From: Paracoccus rhizosphaerae
GTDB taxonomy: Bacteria > Pseudomonadota > Alphaproteobacteria > Rhodobacterales > Rhodobacteraceae
DNA: 64,000 bases
Direction of reading: 5' to 3'
Assembly (NCBI RefSeq): GCF_026162645.1
Contig: NZ_JAOTBE010000009.1
Coordinates: 1-64,000, forward strand
In this document: in pieces, positions 8,733 to 21,446 of the stretch
Position numbering within the stretch: position 1 is the stretch's first letter
Layout of the letters: every line of letters starts with the position of its first letter
Made by a program: the position numbers and the translations under genes
Notes under the pieces: generated by a model
The model's database searches: none
The model's input: the letters and a program-made list of their open reading frames with translations, nothing else
What the model was told of the DNA's origin: nothing

Positions 8733-8777
8733 CGGCAAGTGAACGGGGCCGCGACGGCCGGTCGCAGCGGGCGATTT

Positions 8778-9524
8778 TCAGAACTCGTCCTTCATCCGGC
8801 GAAGTCGCGCGAACACCTGCGAGTCGGTCGCACCGTGCATTCCCAAAGCCTCGCACAGCGCCTCTGTCCGAAGGAACGGGTTGGTGGCCGCTTCGGTTTC
8901 CAAGGTGGCTGGCGCGCAGGGTTCGCGTGCCTCGGCGATGGCCGCCAGACGGTCCTGAAGCGCCTGGTTGTCCTTGTCGACGGACATGGCGAAGGCGCCG
9001 TTGCCAGTGCAATAGTCATGGCCAGAGCAAATCAGCGTATCCGGGGGCAGCGCGTTCAGCCGCATCAGGCTGGCCCACATCATCTCGGGATCGCCCTCGA
9101 AGAGGCGGCCGCACCCAAGCGCCATGAGGCTGTCCCCGGTAAAGGCCATGCCGCTGTCGGGGAAATGAAACGCCACGTGGCCCACGGTGTGTCCGGACAC
9201 GTCGATCACGGCCACCTGTTCGCCAAGAACCTCCAGCGGCTCTCCGGGCCGGACGCGCAGGTCCAGCGGAGGCAGGCGATGGGCATCGGCATCCGCGCCG
9301 ATGACCCGCGCCCCGGTTTCCGCCACGATCTGCGGCACGGCCTGGACGTGGTCGTCGTGATGGTGCGTCAGCAGGATCGCGTCCAGCCGCCAGCCGCGCG
9401 CGTTCAGCTCGGTCAGGATGGGCAATGCCTCGGGGGCATCGATCAGCACGGTGCCGGCCTCGCCGTGCAGAAGATAGGCGTAGTTGTCCTGAAGACAGCG
9501 CAGCGTGACAAGGTCCAGCGGCAT
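8778..9524 (-). CDS. gloB: Hydroxyacylglutathione hydrolase (glyoxalase II)
   Basis: A 248-residue metallo-beta-lactamase-fold hydrolase that splits S-lactoylglutathione to D-lactate and glutathione, completing methylglyoxal detoxification. The metal-binding signature THHHDDH is at residues 53-59, with further ligands in SGHTVGH, FTGDSL and SGHDYC. The start at 9524 has GGAAGG 8 nt upstream; the in-frame ATG at 9542 has none, and the long open frame further upstream is antisense to the methyltransferase. Divergent from the methyltransferase with 57 bp between. Close family match in length and motifs. Confidence 0.95.
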   Translation of the reverse strand: MPLDLVTLRCLQDNYAYLLHGEAGTVLIDAPEALPILTELNARGWRLDAILLTHHHDDHVQAVPQIVAETGARVIGADADAHRLPPLDLRVRPGEPLEVLGEQVAVIDVSGHTVGHVAFHFPDSGMAFTGDSLMALGCGRLFEGDPEMMWASLMRLNALPPDTLICSGHDYCTGNGAFAMSVDKDNQALQDRLAAIAEAREPCAPATLETEAATNPFLRTEALCEALGMHGATDSQVFARLRRMKDEF

Positions 9525-9581
9525 TGGCAAATCCTTCCCCATGTGGTCACCTGAGCCTGTCAAAACCGGGACCCGCACGCA

Positions 9582-10373
9582 ATGCATCACGACATCGACC
9601 AGCTGCGTCGCTTCTATTACCAGCGGGCGCTTGGGCGGGTGGTGCAGCGGATCCTGCGCGACCGGCTGACGGGGCGGTGGTCGGCGCAGTCCTGCGCGGG
9701 GATGACCGTGGCCGGTTTCGGCTTTGCGGCGCCGATGCTGCGGCCGTATCTTCCGCACGCGCGGCGGGTGACGGCGCTGATGCCGGGCCCGCAGGGGGTG
9801 ATGGGCTGGCCGGCGGGCCTTCCGAACCACTCGGTCCTCTGCGACGAGACCGCCTGGCCGATCGAGACCGGAAGCATCGACCGCCTTGTGATGCTGCACG
9901 GGCTGGAGACCAGCGACCACCCGCGCGAGCTGCTGGCCGAGGCCTGGCGCTGCCTGGGCCCCGGAGGAAGGATGATGGTGATGGTGCCGAACCGGGCAGG
10001 GCTCTGGGCCGCGACGGACCGCACGCCCTTCGGCTTTGGCCGGTCCTACACGACGACGCAGATCACGATGCAAATCCGCCGCACGGGGTTCCAGCCCGAA
10101 TGGCAAGGCTCGGCCATCTATATCCCGCCCTCGGACCGCCGGTTCTGGCTGCGCAGCGCGCAGTTCTGGGAACGGACCGGCGCGCGGATCAGCCGCGTCC
10201 TGATCGCCGGCGTGATCCTGGTCGAGATGTCGAAGCAGAGCAGGGCGCCCATCGGCCCCGGCATCAAGATCCACGTCCCCAGCCCGCTGGAGATCCTGGA
10301 CGGGGTCGCGCGGCCACGGCCGGTGCGTTCCCCGCAGAGCACAGGCCGGCTGGGCCGACTGCCGCCCGCATAA
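9582..10373 (+). CDS. Class I SAM-dependent methyltransferase (Methyltransf_11-like)
   Basis: A 263-residue protein with a Rossmann-type methyltransferase fold. After a helical N-terminus, GFGFAAPMLRPYLP (about 47-60) occupies the SAM-loop position, and RLVMLHGLETSDHPRELLAEAWRCLGPGGRM (given here only as its landmarks RLVMLHGLE and CLGPGGRM, about 100-130) matches the motif II/III region. The substrate is not evident. The gene is divergent from gloB, an arrangement I recall as common in Rhodobacteraceae. The ribosome site before 9582 is weak, so the start is less certain. The arginine-rich C-terminus may be dispensable. Confidence 0.8.
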   Translation: MHHDIDQLRRFYYQRALGRVVQRILRDRLTGRWSAQSCAGMTVAGFGFAAPMLRPYLPHARRVTALMPGPQGVMGWPAGLPNHSVLCDETAWPIETGSIDRLVMLHGLETSDHPRELLAEAWRCLGPGGRMMVMVPNRAGLWAATDRTPFGFGRSYTTTQITMQIRRTGFQPEWQGSAIYIPPSDRRFWLRSAQFWERTGARISRVLIAGVILVEMSKQSRAPIGPGIKIHVPSPLEILDGVARPRPVRSPQSTGRLGRLPPA

Positions 10374-10423
10374 GCAGCGATGCGACATCCTGCCACAGGT
10401 GCGGAACCGTGGTTTTCGAACGC

Positions 10424-10437
10424 TGTTAGCGCTGGCC
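10424..10437 (+). promoter_or_regulatory. TGTTAGCGCT half-palindrome upstream of the ATP synthase operon
   Basis: TGTTAGCGCTGGCC, about 200 nt before atpH, matches the left half and centre of a TGTTAGCGCTAACA-type LacI-family operator and resembles the site before fba. The 266-bp spacer 10374-10639 otherwise holds no gene and must contain the atp promoter, which I could not place with confidence. Confidence 0.3.
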
Positions 10438-10639
10438 GTGGCCCGATTTCCTCAATCGCGCCCAAAGGTCGCAAAGGCTGCCCTTTCCGTGCCCTAGAAG
10501 GTTGCCGGGGGTGAAATCACCTGCTAGAGACGCCGCAGATTTGCACGACCCTCCATCAGCCGTGCGACCGCGACCCGCGCCCCGCGACAGACCAGGCAGC
10601 AGCCCGGCCCGCCAGCGGGGTTTGCGCAAACCGTAAAGG

Positions 10640-11205
10640 ATGACCGTGGCCAACTCTGTTTCCATGTCCCAGAGCATCGCCGGACGCTATGCGCAGGCCG
10701 TCTTCGACATCACGAAGGAAGATGGGGGGCTTGACGCCCTTGCCCAGCAGACCGCCGATCTGGATGCCGCGCTGAAGGACAGCGCGGACCTGCGCGACCT
10801 GATTGCCAGCCCGATCTATTCGCGCGACCAGCAGTCGCGCGCCGTCGGTGCGCTGGCCGCGAAGATGAAGCTGTCGCCGGTCCTGTCGAACACGCTGCAG
10901 CTGATGGCGAAGAACCGCCGTCTGTTCGTGCTGCCGCAGCTGACTTCCCGCCTGGCTGACCTGATCGCGGTCGAGCGAGGCGAGGTCACGGCCGACGTCA
11001 CCAGCGCCGTCGCCCTGACCGACGCGCAGCAGGAGCGGCTGAAGGCGACACTCTCCGAGAAGTCGGGCAAGAAGGTCAAGCTGAACACGCGCGTCGATGA
11101 GACCCTCATCGGCGGCATGATTGTCAAGTTGGGCTCGAAGATGATCGACAGTTCGGTCCGCTCGAAGCTCGCTTCCCTGCAGAATGTCATGAAAGAGGTC
11201 GGATA

Positions 11206-11206
<1 letters not shown>
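10640..11206 (+). CDS. atpH: F1Fo ATP synthase delta subunit
   Basis: A delta (OSCP-type) subunit of up to 188 residues that joins the F1 head to the peripheral stalk. The pattern [13 protein letters not shown] at the start and the C-terminal [23 protein letters not shown]-like region (landmarks RVDETLIGG and DSSVRSKL) are diagnostic. The ATG at 10640 is fused to its own AAAGG; a GTG at 10646 has the better Shine-Dalgarno spacing and may be the true start (186 residues). First gene of atpHAGDC; its stop overlaps the atpA ATG in TAATG, showing tight coupling. As usual in alphaproteobacteria, the Fo genes are not here. Confidence 0.96.
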
Positions 11207-12741
<1,535 letters not shown>

Positions 12742-12753
12742 GAGGGGGAATAG

Positions 12754-15071
<2,318 letters not shown>

Positions 15072-15080
15072 GGGGGCAGG

Positions 15081-15530
15081 ATGGCCGATACCATGCAGTT
15101 CGACCTCGTGTCGCCGGAACGGAGCCTCGCCTCCGTTCCCGTGCGCGAGGTGCGCCTGCCGGGCAATGACGGCGACCTGACCGCCATGCCCGGCCATGCG
15201 CCCACGATCGTGACTCTGCGTCCCGGCATGGTGATCCTTGTGGGGGCCGACGGCACCCAGAAGGAATTCGCCGTGACCGGCGGCTTTGCCGAGATCAACG
15301 CCGACAGCGTCAGTTTGCTGGCCGAGCGCGGCCACCCGCGCGAGGAGATCACGCAGGACGTCTTCAACGACATGATGAAGGACGCCCATCGCGCCCATCG
15401 CAATGCGACCGACCGTCGTGACACTGTCGGAGAAGAGTTCGTGACCGCCACCGCCAAGCTGCTTGGCGACATGCAGGCCATGGGGACACATATCGGGCTG
15501 GACCCGAACCAGTCGACCGTTCCCGACTGA
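15081..15530 (+). CDS. atpC: F1Fo ATP synthase epsilon subunit
   Basis: A 149-residue epsilon subunit, longer than the usual 130-140 through an extended C-terminal tail (from about residue 115). The beta-sandwich N-terminal domain has DLVSPERSL, LPGNDGDL and MPGHAP, the conserved core. It couples gamma rotation and can restrain ATP hydrolysis. AAGGGGGCAGG precedes the ATG. Last gene before a strong terminator. Confidence 0.96.
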   Translation: MADTMQFDLVSPERSLASVPVREVRLPGNDGDLTAMPGHAPTIVTLRPGMVILVGADGTQKEFAVTGGFAEINADSVSLLAERGHPREEITQDVFNDMMKDAHRAHRNATDRRDTVGEEFVTATAKLLGDMQAMGTHIGLDPNQSTVPD

Positions 15531-15554
15531 GCCAACGCATTCGGCATACAGGAC

Positions 15555-15584
15555 AGCCCCGGTCGCAACCGGGGCTTTTCTTTT
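15555..15584 (+). terminator. Rho-independent terminator of the atp operon
   Basis: AGCCCCGGT and ACCGGGGCT form a 9-bp stem with loop CGCA, followed by TTTTCTTTT. It begins 25 nt after the atpC stop. Confidence 0.9.
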
Positions 15585-15626
15585 GCCTGACTGTTCCTCA
15601 GACTGGGCCGCGCACAGGAGATTGCC

Positions 15627-15974
15627 ATGCTGCGATTTGCCAGCAATGAGATTGGGATCGTCCAGGGCGAAAGCTTGATCGTGTCAGACTATGACGTCCA
15701 GGGGCCGATGTGGATGGGTGATGGCGCGCGCATGACACGCCAGCACGTCACGTTCCAGGAGAGGTTCCTGACGTCACCCATTGTGCATCTGGGCATCGGC
15801 ATGTGGGACCTGGACAGCGAACGCAACCAGCGCGGTGACCTGAGGGTCGAGAACGTGACGCCCTCAGGCTTCGACCTTGTCTTCAGCACCTGGGGCGACA
15901 CGCGCGTCGCACGCCTGCGGGTCCAGTGGATCGCCATCGGCAGGCTGCCCGACGAACAGGACTTCGTCCTCTAG
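15627..15974 (+). CDS. H-type lectin domain protein
   Basis: A 115-residue protein. From about residue 40 it follows the H_lectin (PF09458) pattern: VTFQERFLTSPIVHLGI, a WD pair, NQRGDLRVENVT, then SGFDLVFSTWGDTRV and VQWIAIG. In eukaryotes this fold binds N-acetylgalactosamine as hexamers; the bacterial role is unknown to me. No signal peptide is present, so secretion would need another route. CACAGGAGATTGCC gives a good ribosome site. It follows the atp terminator and its stop shares CTAG with the opposed hydrolase gene. Confidence 0.75.
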   Translation: MLRFASNEIGIVQGESLIVSDYDVQGPMWMGDGARMTRQHVTFQERFLTSPIVHLGIGMWDLDSERNQRGDLRVENVTPSGFDLVFSTWGDTRVARLRVQWIAIGRLPDEQDFVL

Positions 15975-16747
15975 GCGCGGTCCAGGTTCACCGCGATGAG
16001 GCCCGCCACCTCGTGCGGGTGCGTCACGGGCAGCATGTGCCCCGCCGCCGGAACATTGGCGCGACCCACGTCCGGCAGGCGCGCCGCCAAGGCATCGGCA
16101 ATATTGCGGATCACCGGCGGGCTGTCGGCGCCCGAGATGATCAGCACCGGCGCGTCGATGGCTTCGAGGCCGCCCTCCCTCAGGATCCTGCCGCTGTCGC
16201 CGTGCAGTGCGTCCTGCGTCTGGACGACCATGCCGATGCGTCGGGTCATCTGCTCCATGACGGCCGGGGGCAGGGTCGTCGGATCCTCGGCCCCCCAGAC
16301 CGACAGGAAGGCGCGGGCCGCACCCTCGTCGTCACCCGCCCGGACCGCTTCGGCCATGCGATCGTCAAGCGCATCCTGCGCGGCATCGGGCGCCGCGGCG
16401 AACAGTACCGGCTCGATCAGGGTCAGGCTGCGGATCGCATCGGGGGCGGCCACGGCGATGCGCAGCGCGACCGTCGCGCCGAAGCTGTGGCCGATCAGGT
16501 CCAGCGGCCGCTGGATGAAGCTGGCGGCGATCCGGGTGACGGCCGTGTGCAGGTCCGGGTCGTCGGCGGCCGGATCCCAGTCGTCGCTGCGGCCATGTCC
16601 TGGCATGTCGAAGCCGCGCAGGTCGATGCGTCCGTCCAAGTGCCGGGCGATCGGACCCCAATAGGACCCGCTTCCCAGCATGCAGTGCAGCGCGAGCGCA
16701 GGCCGGTCGGGGTCGCCGGGCCAATGGTGGAGGTGGATCCCGCTCAT
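15971..16747 (-). CDS. Alpha/beta hydrolase
   Basis: A 258-residue alpha/beta hydrolase. Nucleophile elbow GHSFGA near residue 105, acid region VLIISGADS near 205, and catalytic histidine in AAGHMLPVTHP near 235; the oxyanion-hole loop reads HCMLGSGSYWG instead of the usual HGFP. The substrate is unknown. Its ATG overlaps the stop of the upstream isomerase gene (ATGA), so the two are one transcript, perhaps acting on aromatic breakdown products. Confidence 0.88.
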   Translation of the reverse strand: MSGIHLHHWPGDPDRPALALHCMLGSGSYWGPIARHLDGRIDLRGFDMPGHGRSDDWDPAADDPDLHTAVTRIAASFIQRPLDLIGHSFGATVALRIAVAAPDAIRSLTLIEPVLFAAAPDAAQDALDDRMAEAVRAGDDEGAARAFLSVWGAEDPTTLPPAVMEQMTRRIGMVVQTQDALHGDSGRILREGGLEAIDAPVLIISGADSPPVIRNIADALAARLPDVGRANVPAAGHMLPVTHPHEVAGLIAVNLDRA

Positions 16748-17337
16748 CCGGCGAGGTGCCGGTCGAGGAAGTCCAGCCGGTCCTGACCCCAGAAGCGCTG
16801 CCCGGTTTCGCGCACGACATAGAACGGCGCACCGAAAGCCCCGGCCTCGACCGCCTGTTCAAGATTGCGGCCATAGATCTCGGCGCCGACGAACAGGCCC
16901 TTGTCGGCCAGCGCCGGGTCGAAGCCGTAGGCCTCCAGGAGGTCGCGGATGACCGTATCATCGCTGATGTCGCGCTCCTCGGCCCAGACCGCCCGCAGGA
17001 AGCCCTGAACCAGACCACCGACATTCCCGCCGGCCTCTTGCGCGGCGATGATGGCATAGGACGAAGGCGCCATGTTCACCGGCCAATGCGCCGGTTTCAG
17101 GTTCAGGGCCATACCAAGGTGGTCCGCCCACCTGGGCAGTTCCTGCGCGCGGTACTCCATCCGGCTGGCATGGCGGTCGGCCGGGCGAACCCCCCCGGTG
17201 CGGTCGAACAACTGCAGCAGGTCCAGCGGCTTGTAGGTGACCTGCGCCCCGTGGCGGGCTGCGATCTTTTCAAGCCTGTCGCCCGCCAGATAGCACCACG
17301 GGCTGATCGTCCCGAGGTAATAGTCGATATGTGCCAT
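16744..17337 (-). CDS. 2-hydroxychromene-2-carboxylate isomerase-like (DsbA/kappa-GST family)
   Basis: A 197-residue thioredoxin-fold protein of the HCCA isomerase group, glutathione-dependent enzymes related to kappa-class GST. IDYYLGTISPWCYLAG at the N-terminus has the SPW motif where the glutathione-activating Ser sits; GAFGAPFYVV near 165 carries the cis-Pro loop and RFWGQDRLDFL ends the protein, all typical. The ATG at 17337 has AAGAAGGA at good spacing; the ATG two codons earlier is too close to it. Overlaps the downstream hydrolase by ATGA. The exact substrate is uncertain, since naphthalene genes are not nearby. Confidence 0.87.
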   Translation of the reverse strand: MAHIDYYLGTISPWCYLAGDRLEKIAARHGAQVTYKPLDLLQLFDRTGGVRPADRHASRMEYRAQELPRWADHLGMALNLKPAHWPVNMAPSSYAIIAAQEAGGNVGGLVQGFLRAVWAEERDISDDTVIRDLLEAYGFDPALADKGLFVGAEIYGRNLEQAVEAGAFGAPFYVVRETGQRFWGQDRLDFLDRHLAG

Positions 17338-17421
17338 CGCCATGTCCTTCTTAGTTTGCCCAGAGGCTAACCCGGTGCTAAGGCAACCGCAATCTGACCG
17401 AACCCGCCAAAGGCCCGTCCC

Positions 17422-18441
17422 ATGCCCGTCATGACCGAACCCAAGCTGATTTCCGGAAACGCGAACCGCCCGCTGGCGCAGTCGATCGCGCGGCGCATGT
17501 CGATGCACCGCGGGATGAGCGTCAGCCTGCTGGACGCCCGGGTCGAGCGGTTCAACGACCAGGAAATCTTTGTCGAAGTCTATGAGAATGTCCGCGGCGA
17601 GGACATGTACGTCATCCAGCCGACGTCGAACCCGGCCAACGACAACCTGATGGAGCTTCTGATCATGACCGACGCGCTGCGCCGGTCCTCGGCCTCTCGC
17701 ATCACGGCGGTAATTCCCTATTTCGGCTATGCCAGGCAGGACCGGCGCGCCAAGGCACGCACGCCGATCAGCGCCAAGCTTGTGGCGAACCTGCTGACCG
17801 AGGCGGGTGTCGACCGAGTGCTGACGCTGGACCTGCACGCGGCGCAGATCCAGGGCTTCTTCGACGTCCCCGTGGACAACCTCTATGCGGCGCCGGTCTT
17901 CGCGCTAGACGTGCAGCACCACTTCAAGGGGCGTATGGATGACCTGATGGTCGTGTCCCCGGACGTTGGTGGCGTGGCGCGAGCGCGCGAGTTGGCGACC
18001 CGGATCGGTGCGCCACTGTCGATCGTGGACAAGCGACGCGAAAAGGCCGGAGAGGTGGCCGAAATGACCGTGATCGGCGACGTCGCGGGCAAGGCCTGCA
18101 TCATCGTCGATGACATCTGCGACACGGCCGGAACGCTCTGCAAGGCGGCGCAGGTGCTGACCGACAATGGCGCCACCGAGGTTCATGCCTATATCACCCA
18201 CGGCGTCCTGTCCGGTCCCGCGGTCGAGCGTGTGTCGAAATCGGTCATGAAATCCCTGGTCATCACCGATTCGATCCAGCCAACCGAGGCGGTGAAGAAC
18301 GCGCCGAACATCCGCATCGTGCCCACCGCACCGATGTTCACGCAAGCGATCCTGAACATCTGGAACGGCACCTCGGTCAGCAGCCTGTTCGAGACCGACA
18401 CGCTTCTGCCGATCTACGAAGGTCTTTACACCACCGCCTGA
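17422..18441 (+). CDS. prs: Ribose-phosphate pyrophosphokinase
   Basis: A 339-residue PRPP synthetase making 5-phosphoribosyl diphosphate for purine, pyrimidine, histidine and NAD synthesis. Motifs: [18 protein letters not shown] (about 75), [12 protein letters not shown] (about 97), [11 protein letters not shown], and the PRPP loop [11 protein letters not shown] near residue 232. AAAGG lies 6 nt before the ATG at 17422; an internal ATG at 17431 is possible. Followed by a clear terminator. Confidence 0.98.
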   Translation: MPVMTEPKLISGNANRPLAQSIARRMSMHRGMSVSLLDARVERFNDQEIFVEVYENVRGEDMYVIQPTSNPANDNLMELLIMTDALRRSSASRITAVIPYFGYARQDRRAKARTPISAKLVANLLTEAGVDRVLTLDLHAAQIQGFFDVPVDNLYAAPVFALDVQHHFKGRMDDLMVVSPDVGGVARARELATRIGAPLSIVDKRREKAGEVAEMTVIGDVAGKACIIVDDICDTAGTLCKAAQVLTDNGATEVHAYITHGVLSGPAVERVSKSVMKSLVITDSIQPTEAVKNAPNIRIVPTAPMFTQAILNIWNGTSVSSLFETDTLLPIYEGLYTTA

Positions 18442-18464
18442 GAACCTCTGGCACCTTTCAAGAT

Positions 18465-18490
18465 AGCCGCGCCCTTTGGCGCGGCTTTTG
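18465..18490. terminator. Terminator between convergent prs and purD
   Basis: AGCCGCGCC and GGCGCGGCT form a 9-bp stem with loop CTTT, followed by TTTTG on the plus strand. It starts 24 nt after prs and also lies just after the purD stop on the other strand. Confidence 0.82.
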
Positions 18491-18493
18491 TCG

Positions 18494-19750
18494 TCAGAGC
18501 GCTCGCCATCCGATGTCGCGGCGGCAGAACCCCTCGGGCCAGTCGATGGCCTCGACCAGCGCATAGGCGCGCTGATGCGCCTCGGCCAAGGTAGCTCCGC
18601 GTCCCGTGCAGGCCAGGACGCGGCCGCCGGTGGCGGTGATCGCGCCGTCGCGGTCTGCCGTGCCGGCGTGGAAGGTCATCTGGAAGCTGCTCTCGGGCAG
18701 CTTATCAAGGCCACGGATCACGCTGCCCTTTCCATAGCTGCCGGGATAGCCGCTGGCGGCCAGCACCACCGTCAGGGCGTGATCGTCCGCCCAGGTCACC
18801 GAGGCTTCGGCCAAGCGACCCTCGGCGCAGGCCTGCAGCAGGTCCAGCGCCTGCGCACCAAGGCGCATCATCAGCACCTGGCATTCAGGGTCGCCGAAGC
18901 GGACGTTGTATTCGACCAGCCGCGCCTCGCCGTCGCTGATCATCAGCCCGGCGTAGAGGACACCTTGGAAGGGCGTTCCCCGGCGCGCCATTTCGGCGAT
19001 GGTGGGGCGGACGATACGCTCCATCACCTGGTCCTGCAGGTCAGGCGTCAGGACCGGGGCAGGGCTATAGGCGCCCATGCCGCCAGTGTTCGGCCCGGTG
19101 TCGCCATCACCCACGCGCTTGTGGTCTTGGGCGGTGCCGACGGCCAGGCAATCCGTGCCGTCCGACAGGATGAAGAAGCTGGCCTCCTCGCCCGCCATGA
19201 ACTCCTCGATCATCACCGACATGTCGCCGAACTCGCCGTCGAAGATAGCGTCGATCGCGGCATGGGCGTCCTCGACCGTTTCCGCCACGGTGACGCCCTT
19301 GCCGGCGGCCAGCCCGTCGGCCTTGACGACGATCGGAGCGCCTTGCGCGCTGACATGGTCGCGGGCAGCAACGGCGTCGGTAAACCGTGCCCAAGCGGCA
19401 GTCGGGGCGCCGCAGGCATCGCAGACCTCCTTGGTGAAGGTCTTCGACGCCTCCAGCTGCGCCGCAGCCTGCGACGGGCCGAAGACCAGGAAGCCGGCGT
19501 CGCGCAACGCGTCAGAAACCCCGGCGGCCAGCGGCGCCTCGGGGCCGACGATCACGAAGTCAATGGCGTTTTCCTGCGCGAACTCCAGCACCTCGGCCCG
19601 CGACTGGATGTCCAGTCGGGCGCATTCCGCGACGCCTGCGATGCCTGCATTGCCCGGCGCGACGATCAGGCGGTCGCATTTCGGGTTCTGCCGGATCGCC
19701 CAGGCCAGCGCATGTTCGCGCCCGCCGCCGCCGAGGATCAGGATATTCAT
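18494..19750 (-). CDS. purD: Phosphoribosylamine-glycine ligase
   Basis: A 418-residue ATP-grasp enzyme making glycinamide ribonucleotide, the second step of purine synthesis. MNILILGGGGREHALAW is the standard start at 19750 (AAGGG upstream); the frame is open for 19 further codons without a ribosome site. ATP-grasp motifs: VVKADGLAAGKGV near 145, NTGGMGAYSP near 215, VEYNVRFGDPE near 290. Divergent from xseA by 62 bp. Convergent with prs, which supplies the PRPP for this pathway. Confidence 0.97.
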   Translation of the reverse strand: MNILILGGGGREHALAWAIRQNPKCDRLIVAPGNAGIAGVAECARLDIQSRAEVLEFAQENAIDFVIVGPEAPLAAGVSDALRDAGFLVFGPSQAAAQLEASKTFTKEVCDACGAPTAAWARFTDAVAARDHVSAQGAPIVVKADGLAAGKGVTVAETVEDAHAAIDAIFDGEFGDMSVMIEEFMAGEEASFFILSDGTDCLAVGTAQDHKRVGDGDTGPNTGGMGAYSPAPVLTPDLQDQVMERIVRPTIAEMARRGTPFQGVLYAGLMISDGEARLVEYNVRFGDPECQVLMMRLGAQALDLLQACAEGRLAEASVTWADDHALTVVLAASGYPGSYGKGSVIRGLDKLPESSFQMTFHAGTADRDGAITATGGRVLACTGRGATLAEAHQRAYALVEAIDWPEGFCRRDIGWRAL

Positions 19751-19812
19751 CTGCCGCCCTTTCGCTTGGTCTGGCGGCGTTCTAGTCTGGGCCGCGAAAG
19801 GGAACAAGCCGC

Positions 19813-21381
19813 ATGGACCTTCTGGAAGACGACCCGCAGCCGGGCAGCAACGCCCACGAATTCACCGTCTCGGAATTGTCCGGCGCGGTGAAGCGCAGCA
19901 TCGAGGACCAGTTCGGCCGCGTCCGCGTTCGGGCCGAGGTCGGACGCGTGTCGCGGCCGGGATCGGGGCATCTCTACTTCGACCTCAAGGACGACCGCGC
20001 CTGCCTGGCCGCCGTTACGTGGAAAGGGCAGGCGGCACGGCTTGCGCAGCGCCCCGAGGAGGGGATGGAGGTCATCGCCACCGGACGCCTGACGACCTTT
20101 CCGGGCCAGTCCAAGTACCAGATGATCGTGGACCAGATCGAGCCGGCGGGTGCCGGCGCGCTGATGGCGATGCTGGAAAAACGCCGCAAGGCGCTGGCAG
20201 CCGAGGGGCTATTTGACGAAGGCCGCAAGCGCCCGCTGCCCTTTCTTCCGCGCGTGATCGGCGTCGTGACCTCACCTTCGGGGGCGGTGATCCGCGACAT
20301 CCTGCACCGGCTTCGCGACCGCTTTCCGACCCGTGTGCTGATCTGGCCCGTGGTCGTTCAAGGCGAGGCCTGCGCGCCGCAGGTCAGTGCCGCCATCCGC
20401 GGCTTCAACCAGCTGCCGCAGGACGGGCCCATCCCGCGCCCAGACCTGATCATCGTCGCCCGCGGCGGTGGCAGCCTGGAAGACTTGTGGGGCTTCAACG
20501 AGGAGGTCGTCGTCCGCGCAGCCGCCGACAGCTCCATTCCCTTGATCTCGGCCGTCGGGCACGAGACCGACACGACGCTGATCGATTTCGCCTCTGACCG
20601 CCGTGCGCCGACACCCACCGCCGCGGCCGAGATGGCCGTCCCGGTGCGGGCCGACCTGACTGCCCGCCTGGCCGACCTGGGCGCGCGGATGGCGCGCAGC
20701 AACGCGCAGGCGATCCAGCGTCCGCGCCAACGGCTGCGCGACCTCGCCCGCGCGATGGGCCGCCCCGCTGCGCTGACCGATGGTGCGCGCCAGCGGCTGG
20801 ACCTGCAGGGCGCCCGTCTGGAACCTACGTTGCGCCAACTGGTGCGCAACCGGCGGCACCGGCTGGACGCGCGGCCGGTCCCCGCGGCCACCCTGCGGCA
20901 GTTCACGCAAGCCAAGTCACACAGGCTGGACCGCATGGCTTCGCGGCTGGACACGGCCCGCAGCCGCCGCCTGGAACGGCCGAAAGATCGCCTTGCGCAT
21001 CTGCAGGAACGGCTGGAAAGTTCGCTCCGCCGGGTCGGTGCCACCACGCGCCGCACCATCGACCAGCAGCAGGCGCGACTGACGGACCTGGCTCAACGTC
21101 TTGATGCCGCCCTGCACCGAGGCCAGACGCAGCGCCGCGACGCGCTCGTCCGCCTGGATCGGATGCGCCAGTCGCTCGGACCCGAGGAGACGCTGCAGCG
21201 CGGCTTCGTCATCGTGCGCGGATCGGGCGACAGCGTCGTGACCTCACCTGACGCCGCCGCCGAAATGCCGCGGCTGGAGCTTCAGTTCGCCGGCAGCAGG
21301 CGTGTCGCCGTGCGCCCCGAAGGGTCCGAGAAGCCCAAGCGCCGCAGATCGCCACCGTCGGATCAGAAAACCCTCCTCTGA
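19813..21381 (+). CDS. xseA: Exodeoxyribonuclease VII large subunit
   Basis: A 522-residue catalytic subunit of the single-strand-specific exonuclease VII. N-terminal OB fold (20-115: ISRPGSGH-like VSRPGSGHLYFDLKDD and TTFPGQSKYQMIV), catalytic core with VITSPSGAVIRDI-type VVTSPSGAVIRDI (about 153), DLIIVARGGGSLEDLW (about 217), and SAVGHETDTTLIDFASD. A long arginine-rich coiled coil follows (about 290-470), where XseB subunits bind in the characterised enzyme. About 65 residues longer than the E. coli protein, mainly in that region. The xseB gene is not adjacent. Confidence 0.97.
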   Translation: MDLLEDDPQPGSNAHEFTVSELSGAVKRSIEDQFGRVRVRAEVGRVSRPGSGHLYFDLKDDRACLAAVTWKGQAARLAQRPEEGMEVIATGRLTTFPGQSKYQMIVDQIEPAGAGALMAMLEKRRKALAAEGLFDEGRKRPLPFLPRVIGVVTSPSGAVIRDILHRLRDRFPTRVLIWPVVVQGEACAPQVSAAIRGFNQLPQDGPIPRPDLIIVARGGGSLEDLWGFNEEVVVRAAADSSIPLISAVGHETDTTLIDFASDRRAPTPTAAAEMAVPVRADLTARLADLGARMARSNAQAIQRPRQRLRDLARAMGRPAALTDGARQRLDLQGARLEPTLRQLVRNRRHRLDARPVPAATLRQFTQAKSHRLDRMASRLDTARSRRLERPKDRLAHLQERLESSLRRVGATTRRTIDQQQARLTDLAQRLDAALHRGQTQRRDALVRLDRMRQSLGPEETLQRGFVIVRGSGDSVVTSPDAAAEMPRLELQFAGSRRVAVRPEGSEKPKRRRSPPSDQKTLL

Positions 21382-21413
21382 CCTGCATTGGTCACCAGAT
21401 GTCCCACGGGGGT

Positions 21414-21434
21414 CCGGGGGCGTGAAGCCCCCGG
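21414..21434. terminator. Hairpin between convergent xseA and MFS genes
   Basis: CCGGGGGC and GCCCCCGG form an 8-bp stem with loop GTGAA in the 65-bp convergent spacer. No U-tract; likely shared 3' end element. Confidence 0.5.
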
Positions 21435-21446
21435 CCGCCACGGCTC

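Noticed and set aside
8778-10388. 536-codon minus-strand frame covering gloB and its upstream region
   Set aside because: Only the last 248 codons are GloB; the first part is antisense to the methyltransferase and has no ribosome site.
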